The notes beneath the pieces were generated by a model. That model saw only the letters and a program-made list of their open reading frames with translations, made no database searches and was not told the origin of the DNA. From JANQPX01 sp041398025 (GTDB lineage Bacteria; Pseudomonadota; Alphaproteobacteria; Geminicoccales; Geminicoccaceae): a DNA stretch of 64,000 nt. Numbering within the stretch: position 1 is the stretch's first letter; the number at the start of each line of letters is the position of its first letter. The stretch lies in NCBI GenBank assembly GCA_041398025.1, contig JAWKVM010000035.1:1-64000 (forward strand). Direction: 5' to 3'. Both the position numbers and the translations under genes were made by a program. Below are positions 18,267-26,774 of this stretch, piece by piece.

Positions 18267-19664
18267 TCAGGGATAGCAGTAGCTGTCGGACGAGCAGTCG
18301 CCGCCTTCCAGGCGGATCTGATGCGGACGATGCACACCCGGCCACTCGAGGAAGAACCTCTCGTCCAGGCTCATGCCGCCGTTCTCCGTGTCGATGTCGA
18401 GCTTGACCATCCAGCCGTCGATGCCGTCGGGATAGAACTGCTGGTCCCAGGCGCCGTAGAGCGAGTTGGTGAAGTAGACGCGCTTGCCGTCGCGGCTGAT
18501 CTCGACCATCTGCGGCGCACCGTTCAGGGGCTGGTCGGGCCTGGCCGGATGGCTCGCCCGGCTGACGATGCCGCCGAGTCTGACCTTGCCGGCGAGCGTC
18601 GGGTTCAGCGGATCGCTGACGTCGTATTGGTGGAACTCGCCGGTGCCCCAGCAGGAGACGTAGAGAAAGCGGTCGTCCATGGAGAGATCGATGTCGGTGA
18701 TCAGCGGCGGCACCGCCTCGAAACCCTTCAGGAGTGGCGGCAGATCATCCGCTTTCGCAGGCTCCGGCGGAATTTCGATGACCTTCTTGATCGCCCATGT
18801 GTCGCCGTCGCGATACCAGGTCCAGATCGAGCCCGCGAGATTGGCGGTGCTCACCACCACGCCCATGAAGCCGTGGGACTTGGTCGGATCGTGGGCCGGG
18901 CGCAGCTCCAGCGCCATCTGGTGCTCGGCGCCGATGTCGATCTCCTGCACGTGCTTCCGCTTGTGCAGATCGAAGAAATGGATCTTGTGGCCGTATTTGT
19001 TGCCGAGCAGCAGCTCCGGCACCACGCCGTTCTCGATCATGTTGGGCGTGCCCCATTCCGAGGTCATCACCGTGTCCTGGCCGAGATGCCACCAGAAGTC
19101 GTAGGCGAACTGCTGCGGGCCGCGATCGATCTCCCACTGGCCGCGCAGATCGAAGGTTTCATGATCCATTAGGAAGATACCGCCCGGGCCGTCGCCCTCC
19201 GGATTGCCGAGCGCGCTCACATAGATGCCCTCCGGCCCGCAATGGATGGTGTGCGGGCGGGAATAGCCGGTCTTCTCGGCGAGCTCCTCGGGCTCGATCA
19301 CCTTGATCAGCTTCGGATTTTTCGGATCGGGCTTGACGTCGAGCACATGCACGCGCGAGGAGCGCAGGCCCGGTACGATCAGATAGCGGCGCTCGGTATG
19401 CGGGTGCGGCGCGTTCGGACAGAGGCAGGAGCTGCAGGCGTTCCAGCCGAAATGATGCAGCTCGTCGCCGGCATTCGGCATGTCGGTGCTGCCGACGATC
19501 TGGGCGTAGGTCGTCGACTCCGGGTCGACGTCGACCACCGTCATCTGGTCCGGAACCTTACCGTCCGGATCGAAGGCGACCACATAGGCGAGCGTTTCCG
19601 GCGGCGCCTTCATCGCCATGCGCGGCGACGGGTAGAAGGTGGGATCGGGTCGAAGCGTGGCCAT
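18267..19664 (-). CDS. mtoX: methanethiol oxidase / selenium-binding protein SBP56 family
   Basis: The family oxidises methanethiol to formaldehyde, hydrogen sulfide and hydrogen peroxide, with copper as cofactor. The 465-residue length and long collinear sequence fit SBP56: HHFGWNACSSCLC near residue 75 with the conserved cysteines, RYLIVPGLRSSRVHVLD, SRPHTIHCGPEGIYVSALG, FWWHLGQDTVMTSEWG, GHKIHFFDLHKRKHVQEI, and a C terminus ending PGVHRPHQIRLEGGDCSSDSYCYP. No signal peptide is visible, although bacterial MtoX is often periplasmic. AGGGAGAGAGACC directly before the ATG is a good ribosome site. The senC/mauG-type copper genes that often accompany mtoX are not nearby. It could act in degradation of methylated sulfur compounds or in detoxification. 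Confidence 0.9.
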   Translation of the reverse strand: MATLRPDPTFYPSPRMAMKAPPETLAYVVAFDPDGKVPDQMTVVDVDPESTTYAQIVGSTDMPNAGDELHHFGWNACSSCLCPNAPHPHTERRYLIVPGLRSSRVHVLDVKPDPKNPKLIKVIEPEELAEKTGYSRPHTIHCGPEGIYVSALGNPEGDGPGGIFLMDHETFDLRGQWEIDRGPQQFAYDFWWHLGQDTVMTSEWGTPNMIENGVVPELLLGNKYGHKIHFFDLHKRKHVQEIDIGAEHQMALELRPAHDPTKSHGFMGVVVSTANLAGSIWTWYRDGDTWAIKKVIEIPPEPAKADDLPPLLKGFEAVPPLITDIDLSMDDRFLYVSCWGTGEFHQYDVSDPLNPTLAGKVRLGGIVSRASHPARPDQPLNGAPQMVEISRDGKRVYFTNSLYGAWDQQFYPDGIDGWMVKLDIDTENGGMSLDERFFLEWPGVHRPHQIRLEGGDCSSDSYCYP

Positions 19665-19991
19665 GGTCTCTCTCCCTGATGCCGATTTCCGTCATGCCCT
19701 GGCCGGACGACCCGGAAAGTCCGTCACCCGACGAGGACACTGCGATCGTTGGGAAGAAGATAGCGCAGTTTTTTCGAAAATTGCAGCAGGAGTCACGCAC
19801 ATCGCTAACCCGAATACAGGGCCGTCAGTCCAACGGACCCGGCCTGCTCGCCTTCGGCCGCCGGCACCGGTTTGATCGGGAGGGAATGAAATTTCGGAAA
19901 TGGTGTTTATATTACGTATTGGGGAACGCGATTTCCCGGCCATGACGCGGTCGGGCAATACCACAGGGTCTGAACGACTTTCGGGGCTGTG
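19665..19991. other. intergenic region upstream of the methanethiol oxidase gene
   Basis: About 330 bases between the divergent methanethiol oxidase gene and the small membrane-protein gene. No family-like frame, hairpin or repeat stands out. An AT-rich patch at 19885-19925 is the likeliest promoter site for either gene. Confidence 0.4.
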
Positions 19992-20141
19992 ATGTTGAAG
20001 AAAACAGAAGAAGACAGGTTCGATGCCACCGTCTGGAAGGCACCGATCGACGTCACCACGGTATCGGTACGGCTCGGCATGATGGTCGGGCTGGGGCTTC
20101 TCTGGCTCGGGCTGGTCGGCTGGATGTTTTCAGCAGGCTAG
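19992..20141 (+). CDS. 49-residue single-span membrane protein, unknown
   Basis: The frame starts MLKKTEEDRFDATVWKAP and ends in a hydrophobic stretch (about residues 27-47, VRLGMMVGLGLLWLGLVGWMF) followed by SAG and TAG. Codons favour G or C at the third position as in neighbouring genes, and the charged head plus one clean membrane span is a plausible small inner-membrane protein. The ribosome site is weak (GGGG about 6 bases before). It stands alone between the methanethiol oxidase and rhomboid genes. Unknown function; it could be chance. Confidence 0.5.
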   Translation: MLKKTEEDRFDATVWKAPIDVTTVSVRLGMMVGLGLLWLGLVGWMFSAG

Positions 20142-20393
20142 CGCGCCGGTTCTGTCGTTTGCCGGACAGGGCGTCGACCCTATTGGACGACGCCGTCGAG
20201 GTCGGTTTGCTTGCGTCGATCGCACGGGAGCGATGGCTCCCTGGGCCTTCTCCGCATAGGGTCGAGCCGTGCTGTCGGCGATTCCGGTCTCATGACGCCG
20301 GGCATCTACCCCTGAGCTGCAGGGGATTGGCCTGATCCCGGCCGTGACGGCAGCCGGCCAGACTCGTGTCATAGTGAAAAAGCATCCACCGCC

Positions 20394-21251
20394 TTACCGG
20401 ATCCGCCCCGACGGCGGATCGCGCCGCCGCTGCACGGTCGGACGATCGGGCAATGGCGGCGGCTCGGAGGGATGCCTCGGCTCCGGCCGCGCGGGTGGCT
20501 GCTCGCGGCTGTCCGGGATGCGCGTGCGGCCGAGCGGTTTCGCCGGCACACGCGCACTGGGGAGGCCGGGGTCGAGCGCCTTGGCAATCTCCTTCTGGCG
20601 AAAGGGATGCACCAGCACCATGCCGGCGACGAACCCGCCGACATGCGCCCACCAGGCGACGCCGCCGCCGGAAAGGCCTTCCGAAAGGCCGCTGATCACC
20701 TGGAACGCGATCCAGAGCCCGAGGAGCCAGCCCGCCGTCAGCTTGCGCATCATGAAAAAGCCGATCGGGATGACCACCTGCACCTGCGCTTTGGGAAACA
20801 GCACGAGATAGGCGCCGAGCACACCCGAGATCGCCCCGCTCGCCCCGATCATCGGCACCGTCGAGCCCAAATCCGGCAGGGCCTGGCCCATGGCCGCCAC
20901 CAGGCCGCAGAGGAGATAGAAGACCAGGAAGCGGCCATGGCCCATCACGTCTTCGATATTGTTCCCGAAGATCCAGAGATAGAGCATGTTGCCAGCGAGA
21001 TGCATGAAGCCGCCATGCAGGAACATGGAGGTGAACAGCGTGACCCAGGCGGGCACCAGGCCGGCATCGGCCCCGAATGTCCCCTGTCCGAACAGCAGGG
21101 CCGGGATGAAGCCGAGCTGATACACCATCATCTGCCCCGAGCGCGGATCGAGCGAGGCTTGCCAGAGAAAGACGAGAACGCAGGCGGCGATCAGCGCGAC
21201 GTTGACGTAGGGTGTCCGCGTGGTCGGGTTATAGTCTCGGATCGGAATCAT
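20394..21251 (-). CDS. rhomboid-family intramembrane serine protease
   Basis: Cleaves membrane proteins inside the lipid bilayer. The 285-residue protein has about six or seven membrane segments. It shows HGGFMHLAGNMLYLWIFG (oxyanion-side His and Asn), GASGAISG with the nucleophile Ser at about residue 138, and WWAHVGGFVAG with the catalytic His at about 203. After the last helix is a Pro/Arg-rich cytoplasmic tail of about 65 residues. The ATG at 21251 begins MIPIRDYNPT, a usual rhomboid start; the frame is open further upstream but without homology. GAGAG lies 6 bases before. Substrates unknown. Confidence 0.92.
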   Translation of the reverse strand: MIPIRDYNPTTRTPYVNVALIAACVLVFLWQASLDPRSGQMMVYQLGFIPALLFGQGTFGADAGLVPAWVTLFTSMFLHGGFMHLAGNMLYLWIFGNNIEDVMGHGRFLVFYLLCGLVAAMGQALPDLGSTVPMIGASGAISGVLGAYLVLFPKAQVQVVIPIGFFMMRKLTAGWLLGLWIAFQVISGLSEGLSGGGVAWWAHVGGFVAGMVLVHPFRQKEIAKALDPGLPSARVPAKPLGRTRIPDSREQPPARPEPRHPSEPPPLPDRPTVQRRRDPPSGRIR

Positions 21252-21575
21252 GGCGCTCTCGATCGACCAAGGATGTGCTCCCGATAGTGGTCGCATTCCG
21301 GCCCCTTGGCCAGATCGCATCCGGACGGGACGCCCGGATCGGCCGCCTCGCCTGCCAGCCGCGTGCCGGCGACGGCGCAGCGCGGGCACGGGCACCAGCG
21401 GCGCCGGGAGAGCGGCGCCGGCAGCTTTGCCCCTTCCCCGGTCATCCGGATGCTCGACAAGCGTGTCCGGCTTCGTCATATGCAGAGCGACGACCAGCTT
21501 GCCAAGGGCCGTCACGTCGATGGAACGCCTGCCTGGCTGCGGGCCTCCATCCCTGACCTGCTAGCGGAGACCACC
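21252..21575. other. intergenic region between divergent rhomboid and alcohol dehydrogenase genes
   Basis: About 320 GC-rich bases holding the promoters of two divergent genes. The alcohol dehydrogenase frame is open through most of it but without homologous sequence. No operator-like repeat was recognised. Confidence 0.4.
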
Positions 21576-22664
21576 ATGCGCGCAGCCGTCTGTCGCCGGT
21601 TCGGGCACCCCTTCCTGCTCGAAGACGTCACGCTCGCCGCCCCCGGCCCCGACGACGTCACGGTCAGGCTCGGCGCGACGTCGATCTGTCACTCCGACAT
21701 CATCTTTGCCGACGGCGGCTGGGGCGGCGATCTGCCGGCGGTCTACGGCCATGAGGGCGCCGGCGTGATCGAGGCCGTGGGGTCGGCGGTCGGCGACGTG
21801 GCGCCGGGCGATCACGTCATCGTCACCATGGTGCGATCCTGCGGCGGCTGCGCCTGCTGCACGCGCGGCCTGCGCGGCTGCTGCGAGCACACCTTCGATC
21901 GACCCGGCCATGTCAGGATCACCGATCGCAGCGGTCAGCCGGTCGTGCAGGGGCTGAAGACCGCCGCCTTCGCCGAGCGCACGACCGTGCATCGCTCGCA
22001 GATCGTCAGGGTCGATCCCGATCTGCCCTTTGACGTTGCCGCCGTCCTGGCCTGCGGCGTGATCACCGGGTTTGGTGCGGTCGCCAACAGTGCCGACATC
22101 AGGCAGGACAGCCATGTCGTGGTGATCGGCGCCGGCGGCGTCGGCCTGAACTGCATCCAGGCGGCACGCCTGCGCGACGCGCGGCGGATCATCGCCATCG
22201 ACCGCGCGGCAGGCCGGCTCGAGGCCGCGCTGGCCTTCGGCGCCACGGACGGCATCGACGCCGGCAAGACCGATCCGGCGCCGCTGGTCCGCGATCTCAC
22301 CGATGGGCGCGGCGCCGACTATGTGTTCGTCGCGGTCGGCGCCGGTGCTGCGATCGAGAGCGCCCTCGGACTCCTGGCGCCCGGCGGCATGGCGGTCCTG
22401 GTGGGCATGCCCGAGACCGGGGTCAGCGTCACCGTCGATCCGATCGCGATCGCCAACGGATCGCAGCGGGTCGTCGGCTCGAAACTGGGCGATGCCGACA
22501 TCGGGCGCGACATCCCTGCCCTGATCGATCTCTACCGGCAGGGCCTCCTCAAGCTCGACGAGCTGATCACCGACCGCTTTCGCTTCGAGGACATCAACCA
22601 GGCCATGCTGGCAGCCAAGAGCGGCGCAGGGCTGAAGACGGTTCTTTTGTTCGACCGCGACTGA
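21576..22664 (+). CDS. zinc-dependent alcohol dehydrogenase (class III-like MDR)
   Basis: A medium-chain NAD(P)-dependent dehydrogenase of 362 residues. Catalytic zinc ligands are seen in SICHSDIIF (Cys) and YGHEGAGVIEAVG (His-Glu). All four structural-zinc cysteines are present in CGGCACCTRGLRGCC. The nucleotide fold is VVVIGAGGVGLNCIQAARL, and the Asp in IIAIDRAAGRL favours NAD. It resembles the class III and benzyl/aryl alcohol dehydrogenase groups. CGGAGA lies about 7 bases before the ATG. It converges with the MFS/dehydrogenase pair. Substrate unknown; its position near hydroxyacid and transport genes suggests a catabolic role, but this is only inference. Confidence 0.9.
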   Translation: MRAAVCRRFGHPFLLEDVTLAAPGPDDVTVRLGATSICHSDIIFADGGWGGDLPAVYGHEGAGVIEAVGSAVGDVAPGDHVIVTMVRSCGGCACCTRGLRGCCEHTFDRPGHVRITDRSGQPVVQGLKTAAFAERTTVHRSQIVRVDPDLPFDVAAVLACGVITGFGAVANSADIRQDSHVVVIGAGGVGLNCIQAARLRDARRIIAIDRAAGRLEAALAFGATDGIDAGKTDPAPLVRDLTDGRGADYVFVAVGAGAAIESALGLLAPGGMAVLVGMPETGVSVTVDPIAIANGSQRVVGSKLGDADIGRDIPALIDLYRQGLLKLDELITDRFRFEDINQAMLAAKSGAGLKTVLLFDRD

Positions 22665-22834
22665 GAGACCTCAAGCCCCGCCGCCGGATTGATCAGAAGA
22701 CGATGTTCTGATCGAGCGAGAAGCGCCGTTCGCTGGACGAACGCGTTGCGCTGATCGACTGGGCGCTGATCGACCGGGCGCCGATGGAGCGGCTGCCGGC
22801 GGTGATCCATCAGACGACACATGACATCGCCTGA

Positions 22835-24148
22835 TCACCGCCGCCGTCCCGGCACCAGGCGGACCTTGCGCGGGGCGGCGAGCCAGATCGCGACGGCAGA
22901 GGTCGCGCAGCAAAGGATGGCCAGGAGGAAGGCCGTGCGGTAGCTGCCGGTGGCGTCGTGCAGGACGCCGGTGATCCAGGGGCCCGCCGCACCGCCGGCG
23001 ATCAGCGCGACCGAAAGCGTGCCGAAGATCGCACCGTAATGCGGCCCTTCGAAAATCTCGGCGACGATCGCCCCCATGATCGAGGGCAGCGCGTAGCCGA
23101 GGACCCCCTGGGTGATCACCATCAGATAGAGCAGGGCGAGCGACGGCAGCGCCTCGAGCGCGATCAGGGAGGCGTAGCAGACGGCGAAGCCGGCGCATCC
23201 GAGCGTCCACACCCACTCCCGGCCGATCCGGTCGGAGAGCGCGCCGAGGCCGATCTGGCCAGGGATGGCGACCACGCTCACCAGGCCGAGCGCGAAGGCG
23301 GCGAGCGACGGGGAAAACCCGACCTCGATCAGATAGGTGGTCTGATGCACCTGCACCGCGTACCAGGCGAAGAGCGCGGTGAAGAAGGCGAGCACGATCC
23401 ACCAGAAACGCGCCGTCCTGATGGCGCGGGCGAGCGTCCATTCGATCGACGCCCAGGTTGGATCGAGGATCAGCCCGTCCCCGGATGTCTCGGCAGCGGT
23501 GCTCGTCGCTGCGCCGTCCGGCAGCAGCCCGAGATCCTCCGGCCTGCGGCGCACCAGCAGATTGAGCGGAGCGAGGACCAGGAGCACGAGCAGACCCATG
23601 GCCTGACAGGCCGCGCGCCAGCCCTCTCCCTCGATGATCGTCTGCCACCAGGGCAGCAGCAGGATCGCACCCGCGCCGGCACCGGAAAAGGCGATGCTGA
23701 TCGCAAGACCGCGCCGGCGCTGAAACCAGTTCGGCAGATAGAGCGACTGGCCGGCATAGCTCATGAGATTGGTGCCGCCGCCGACCAGAACGCCGAGCGT
23801 GACATAGAGATGCCAGGCGGTCGCGATCATCGGGGCGAGGAGCAGCCCCGCTGCCATCAGCAGGACGCCTGCCTCGATCACCAGCCTCGGGCCATGGCGG
23901 TCGACGATCCGGCCGATGAACGGGCTGAGGATCGCCGAAAAGAGAAAGCCGAAAGAAAAGGCGCCGGCGGCGAGTCCCCGGTCCCAGCCGAACTCGTCGA
24001 TCATGGGCGGCATCAGGAGAGAAAAGGCGGTGCGCGCGCTGACGCCGATCGCCATGGTGACGAAGGCGATGCCAACGATCACCCAGCCATAGTAGACGGG
24101 CAGCCTCGCCTGCCAGCTCCCGGCGCGGCCCTTCGCCGGCGTGCTCAA
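22835..24148 (-). CDS. MFS transporter, oxalate/formate or monocarboxylate type
   Basis: A 437-residue carrier with about 12 membrane segments in two halves split by a hydrophilic loop near residue 215. It shows GRIVDRHGPRLVIE, the MFS loop motif after helix 2, and GALSDRIGREWVW after helix 8. The N terminus LPVYYGWVIVGIAFVTMAI is typical of the OFA/monocarboxylate group. The start is TTG at 24148, which overlaps the TGA of the upstream D-2-hydroxyacid dehydrogenase gene by 4 bases, so translation is coupled. The pairing suggests that the carrier imports the 2-hydroxy- or 2-oxoacid handled by the enzyme. Confidence 0.85.
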   Translation of the reverse strand: MSTPAKGRAGSWQARLPVYYGWVIVGIAFVTMAIGVSARTAFSLLMPPMIDEFGWDRGLAAGAFSFGFLFSAILSPFIGRIVDRHGPRLVIEAGVLLMAAGLLLAPMIATAWHLYVTLGVLVGGGTNLMSYAGQSLYLPNWFQRRRGLAISIAFSGAGAGAILLLPWWQTIIEGEGWRAACQAMGLLVLLVLAPLNLLVRRRPEDLGLLPDGAATSTAAETSGDGLILDPTWASIEWTLARAIRTARFWWIVLAFFTALFAWYAVQVHQTTYLIEVGFSPSLAAFALGLVSVVAIPGQIGLGALSDRIGREWVWTLGCAGFAVCYASLIALEALPSLALLYLMVITQGVLGYALPSIMGAIVAEIFEGPHYGAIFGTLSVALIAGGAAGPWITGVLHDATGSYRTAFLLAILCCATSAVAIWLAAPRKVRLVPGRRR

Positions 24149-25125
24149 GACGTCGGATCGACGGCGTTCCGTGGCGGCTCGCCCCTTGCGATACGCTCGA
24201 TATTGCCAGCGATCAGCGCCGCCCTGGCTTGCAGCATGCTCTCGGTCCAGCCGGAAACATGCGGCGTCATGAGGACGTTGTCGAGCTCGTGGAAGGGCAG
24301 CGTCGACGGCCGCGTCTCACCGGCGTCGGCGGGGTAGCGATACCAGACGTCGAGGGCGGCGCCGGCGAGCCTGCCGCTCGAAAGCGCCTCGAACAGCGCC
24401 GTCTCGTCGACGATCGCCGCACGCGCGACGTTGATCAGGCAGGCACCCGGTTTCATCAGCGCCAGGCGACGCGCATCGATCAGCCCCTCCGTCGACGGCG
24501 ACAATGGAAGGGTGACGGCGAGGTAGTCGGCCTCTTCGAGAACCCGGTCGAGCTGTTCGAGCCCGCCGAGGAACGCGAGGCCGGGCGGCGTCTCCGGCGG
24601 AACCTCGCGCCGGATCGCCGTTATCCGCATGTCGAAGGCGGCGGCACGGCGGGCGAGCGCCTGGCCGATATGACCGAAGCCGAGAATGCCGAGCGTCTTG
24701 CCGGCGAGGTCCGGCCAGAGCGGCGGCGCCTCTTGCCCGACCGCCCACTGGCTTTGCCACACGCCTCGGCGGAGTGCGGCGTCGAGGCGGCCGAACGAGC
24801 GGCTGAGCGCGATCATCGCGCCCATGATGTACTCGGCGATGCCGGTCTCATGGCCGTGGACATTGGCCAGATGGACGCCCGGCGGGATGGCGCCGCGGTC
24901 GATGCGATCGAGCCCGGCACCCGGCGCCTGCACCAGCCGGAGCCCGGGCGCCGCCTCGGCCATGTCCCTGGTGAACGCCATGGTGACCAGCACGTCGACA
25001 TCGGCGAGATTCCCGGCGAGCGTCTCCTGCTCGCTGACGATCAGCTCGCAGGGCAGCGACAGTTTCTCGCGCACCGAGTCTGCGAGCCTGGCACCAAACG
25101 ATCCGACAAACGCGACCTTCATCAT
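24145..25125 (-). CDS. D-isomer-specific 2-hydroxyacid dehydrogenase
   Basis: Interconverts a D-2-hydroxyacid and its 2-oxoacid with NAD(P)H. The 326-residue protein has the nucleotide-binding GKTLGILGFGHIGQALARRA, NVARAAIVDETAL with the substrate/cofactor Arg region (A-R rather than the common G-R), and the catalytic-domain end TPHVSGWTESM with the active-site His. The upstream VHLANVHGHETGIAEYIMGAM matches the family's ANxxG...AEY element, with HGHET replacing the usual N-x-x-G-x. ATG at 25125 is preferred because GGGGAG precedes it; a second ATG follows at once. First gene of an operon with the MFS carrier. Substrate unknown; a glyoxylate/hydroxypyruvate-reductase-like role is possible. 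Confidence 0.87.
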   Translation of the reverse strand: MMKVAFVGSFGARLADSVREKLSLPCELIVSEQETLAGNLADVDVLVTMAFTRDMAEAAPGLRLVQAPGAGLDRIDRGAIPPGVHLANVHGHETGIAEYIMGAMIALSRSFGRLDAALRRGVWQSQWAVGQEAPPLWPDLAGKTLGILGFGHIGQALARRAAAFDMRITAIRREVPPETPPGLAFLGGLEQLDRVLEEADYLAVTLPLSPSTEGLIDARRLALMKPGACLINVARAAIVDETALFEALSSGRLAGAALDVWYRYPADAGETRPSTLPFHELDNVLMTPHVSGWTESMLQARAALIAGNIERIARGEPPRNAVDPTS

Positions 25126-25185
25126 CGGCTCCCCGTTGCGATGCTTTTCGTCAGAGCGCAGTATCGCCTCCATCCATGACATCGA

Positions 25186-25488
25186 TCAACGCCGTGCCAG
25201 CACGAAATAGGGGGGCAGCTGATAGGTAGCTTTGTCCTCATTTCTGCCTCTCCCGCCCGCTTCGTCGCCTATGGTCAGCCAGGTGACGTCGGCGACGAGA
25301 CCTCGAAGCGAGACCTCGGTCTCGATGGTCATGGAGAGCAGGAGCAGCGGCAAGGGAGCGGCATGGCTCATCCAGACGGCGACGCCGAGCATGCCGACCT
25401 GGCTGCCCAGGGATTTCAAAAGATTGTTGCCGGCAGCACCGGAAAGCAGAGCAACGACAGGATGAGCACCGGACATGCCGGTGTCCAT
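25186..25488 (-). CDS. doubtful 100-residue frame
   Basis: An open frame of 100 codons between the EamA transporter and the hydroxyacid dehydrogenase. Its codons are roughly in keeping with local usage, and it contains one hydrophobic stretch (LPLLLLSMTIETEV). It has no ribosome site and no recognisable family. It may be a chance frame or a decayed gene. The rest of the 25126-25527 gap holds nothing else I can support. Confidence 0.2.
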   Translation of the reverse strand: MDTGMSGAHPVVALLSGAAGNNLLKSLGSQVGMLGVAVWMSHAAPLPLLLLSMTIETEVSLRGLVADVTWLTIGDEAGGRGRNEDKATYQLPPYFVLARR

Positions 25489-25527
25489 GCCATGGATGAT
25501 TGGGGAAAAAACCCCGACGAGAGCTGC

Positions 25528-26424
25528 CTATGAACGCTGTCGTCGCTCTCGGGCGAAGACATAGAGACCGCTCGCGACGATGATCATCGCGCCGACCAGG
25601 GTCGGAAGGTCAGGAAAATCGCCGAAGACGACGTAGCCGACGACGATCGAACCGATCAGGCCGGCATAAGTGTAGGGCTGAAGCACCGAGGCTTCCGTCA
25701 GCTGAAACGCCTTGATCAGACAGAAATGGCCGATGATTCCGAGGACGGCGACCAGAAAGAACAGGGCCCCGTCCACCGCGCTGGTCGGCACGCGCCAGAA
25801 GAACGGCACGACGGCGCTCAGGACCGCCAGGCCCGTGACCGCGAGCCAGAAGAGAGAGACTTCGGGCGGAGCGGTTCGACCGGCAAGACGGGTCAGGATC
25901 AGATAGAGCGACCACATCAGCGCGGCCAGAAGCACGAGGGCCGTCACCGGCTGCATGACACCCAAACCCGGCCGCAGGATCACCAGCATGCCGATGAAGG
26001 CGATGCCGACTGCCGACCAGCGCCGCACACCGACCCGCTCGCCGAGCAGCGGCACGGACAATGCCGTGACCAGAAGCGGTGTGACCGCCAGGATCGCCTG
26101 GACATCGGCAAGGGCCATCCGGCTGAAGGCATAGACGATGAACCCCATTTCGATGACCAGCAGAAGCCCGCGCGACAGCTGCAGCCAGGACGGGCGAAGA
26201 TCCACGCCCCTGCCGAGGCGCCTGATCAGCCACCAGGCGACGACGATGAGCAGGAGATAGCGGAACCAGAGGATCTGCACGACCGGATAGCTCGCCGTCA
26301 GGATCTTGCTGCCGGCATCCATGCAGGCGAGCGTCAGCCAGCCGAAGACGGCGATGCCGATGCCAAGCAGATTGCGATCCTGGATGCCCGCAGGGGGCTG
26401 CGCTCGATCCGCGATATCCGTCAT
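25528..26424 (-). CDS. EamA/DMT-family transporter
   Basis: A 298-residue inner-membrane protein with ten hydrophobic segments in two EamA repeats. The first repeat includes WFRYLLLIVVAWWLIRRLGRG and ALADVQAILAVTPLLVTALSVPLLGERVG, the second VLQPYTYAGLIGSIVVGYVVFGDFPD. The Pro/Gly-rich helix and the E-x-x-G-element after it are family features. These proteins export metabolites or amino acids. ATG at 26424 is preferred (MTDIADRAQPP). It is divergent from the two-component system. The substrate cannot be told. Confidence 0.87.
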   Translation of the reverse strand: MTDIADRAQPPAGIQDRNLLGIGIAVFGWLTLACMDAGSKILTASYPVVQILWFRYLLLIVVAWWLIRRLGRGVDLRPSWLQLSRGLLLVIEMGFIVYAFSRMALADVQAILAVTPLLVTALSVPLLGERVGVRRWSAVGIAFIGMLVILRPGLGVMQPVTALVLLAALMWSLYLILTRLAGRTAPPEVSLFWLAVTGLAVLSAVVPFFWRVPTSAVDGALFFLVAVLGIIGHFCLIKAFQLTEASVLQPYTYAGLIGSIVVGYVVFGDFPDLPTLVGAMIIVASGLYVFARERRQRS

Positions 26425-26723
26425 CGTCGTGTTCCGAATACGGCTGGCCGAGATACCGGCCGACCCTGAAGGCTCATGTAGCACGCATCAGGCGCCAGAA
26501 GTCCATAGCGGGACAGGAACCAGCCAGGGGTGCCCCCAGGCCTTGATCGACGACAAGATCGAGCCCGGCATCTTTCTTCCCTTTTGGTTCGAACAACCCA
26601 GCCTTACCGGGTCGTCCGCTCAAGCGGGGCAACGTCACAACGACCGTATGTCGCATACGCGCTCCGGTTCGCAGAAGGAGCTCAAATTCTCCCCGTCACT
26701 GTCCGGTTGTCCGGAAACGGCTC

Positions 26724-26750
26724 TTCATCAAATTTTCATTTTTAAGTCAT
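26724..26750 (+). promoter_or_regulatory. 11-base-spaced direct repeats, candidate response-regulator site
   Basis: TTCAT at 26724-26728, TTCAT at 26735-26739 and GTCAT at 26746-26750 are each exactly 11 bases apart in an AT-rich patch 25-50 bases before the histidine kinase gene. OmpR/PhoB-type regulators bind tandem half-sites with this spacing, so autoregulation by the response regulator at 28357 is plausible. The remainder of the 26425-26774 gap shows nothing else clear. Confidence 0.45.
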
Positions 26751-26774
26751 TTGCACACTCGATAAGAACGATGG

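Noticed and set aside
20130..20393. 80-residue reverse frame downstream of the rhomboid gene
   Set aside because: No ribosome site, no family, low-complexity Arg and Pro content.
22700..22830. Imperfect 15-base repeats and the reading EKRRSLDERVALIDWALIDRAP between the alcohol dehydrogenase and MFS genes
   Set aside because: The reading has no start codon and no recognised relative; the repeats are short and imperfect, so I leave it as probable debris.
25502..25515. GGGGAAAAAACCCC as a terminator for the EamA gene
   Set aside because: The stem is only four pairs and no T run follows on the reverse strand.
26560..26640. tRNA-like GGTTCGAAC segment upstream of the histidine kinase
   Set aside because: No matching acceptor stem, anticodon stem or CCA end around it.
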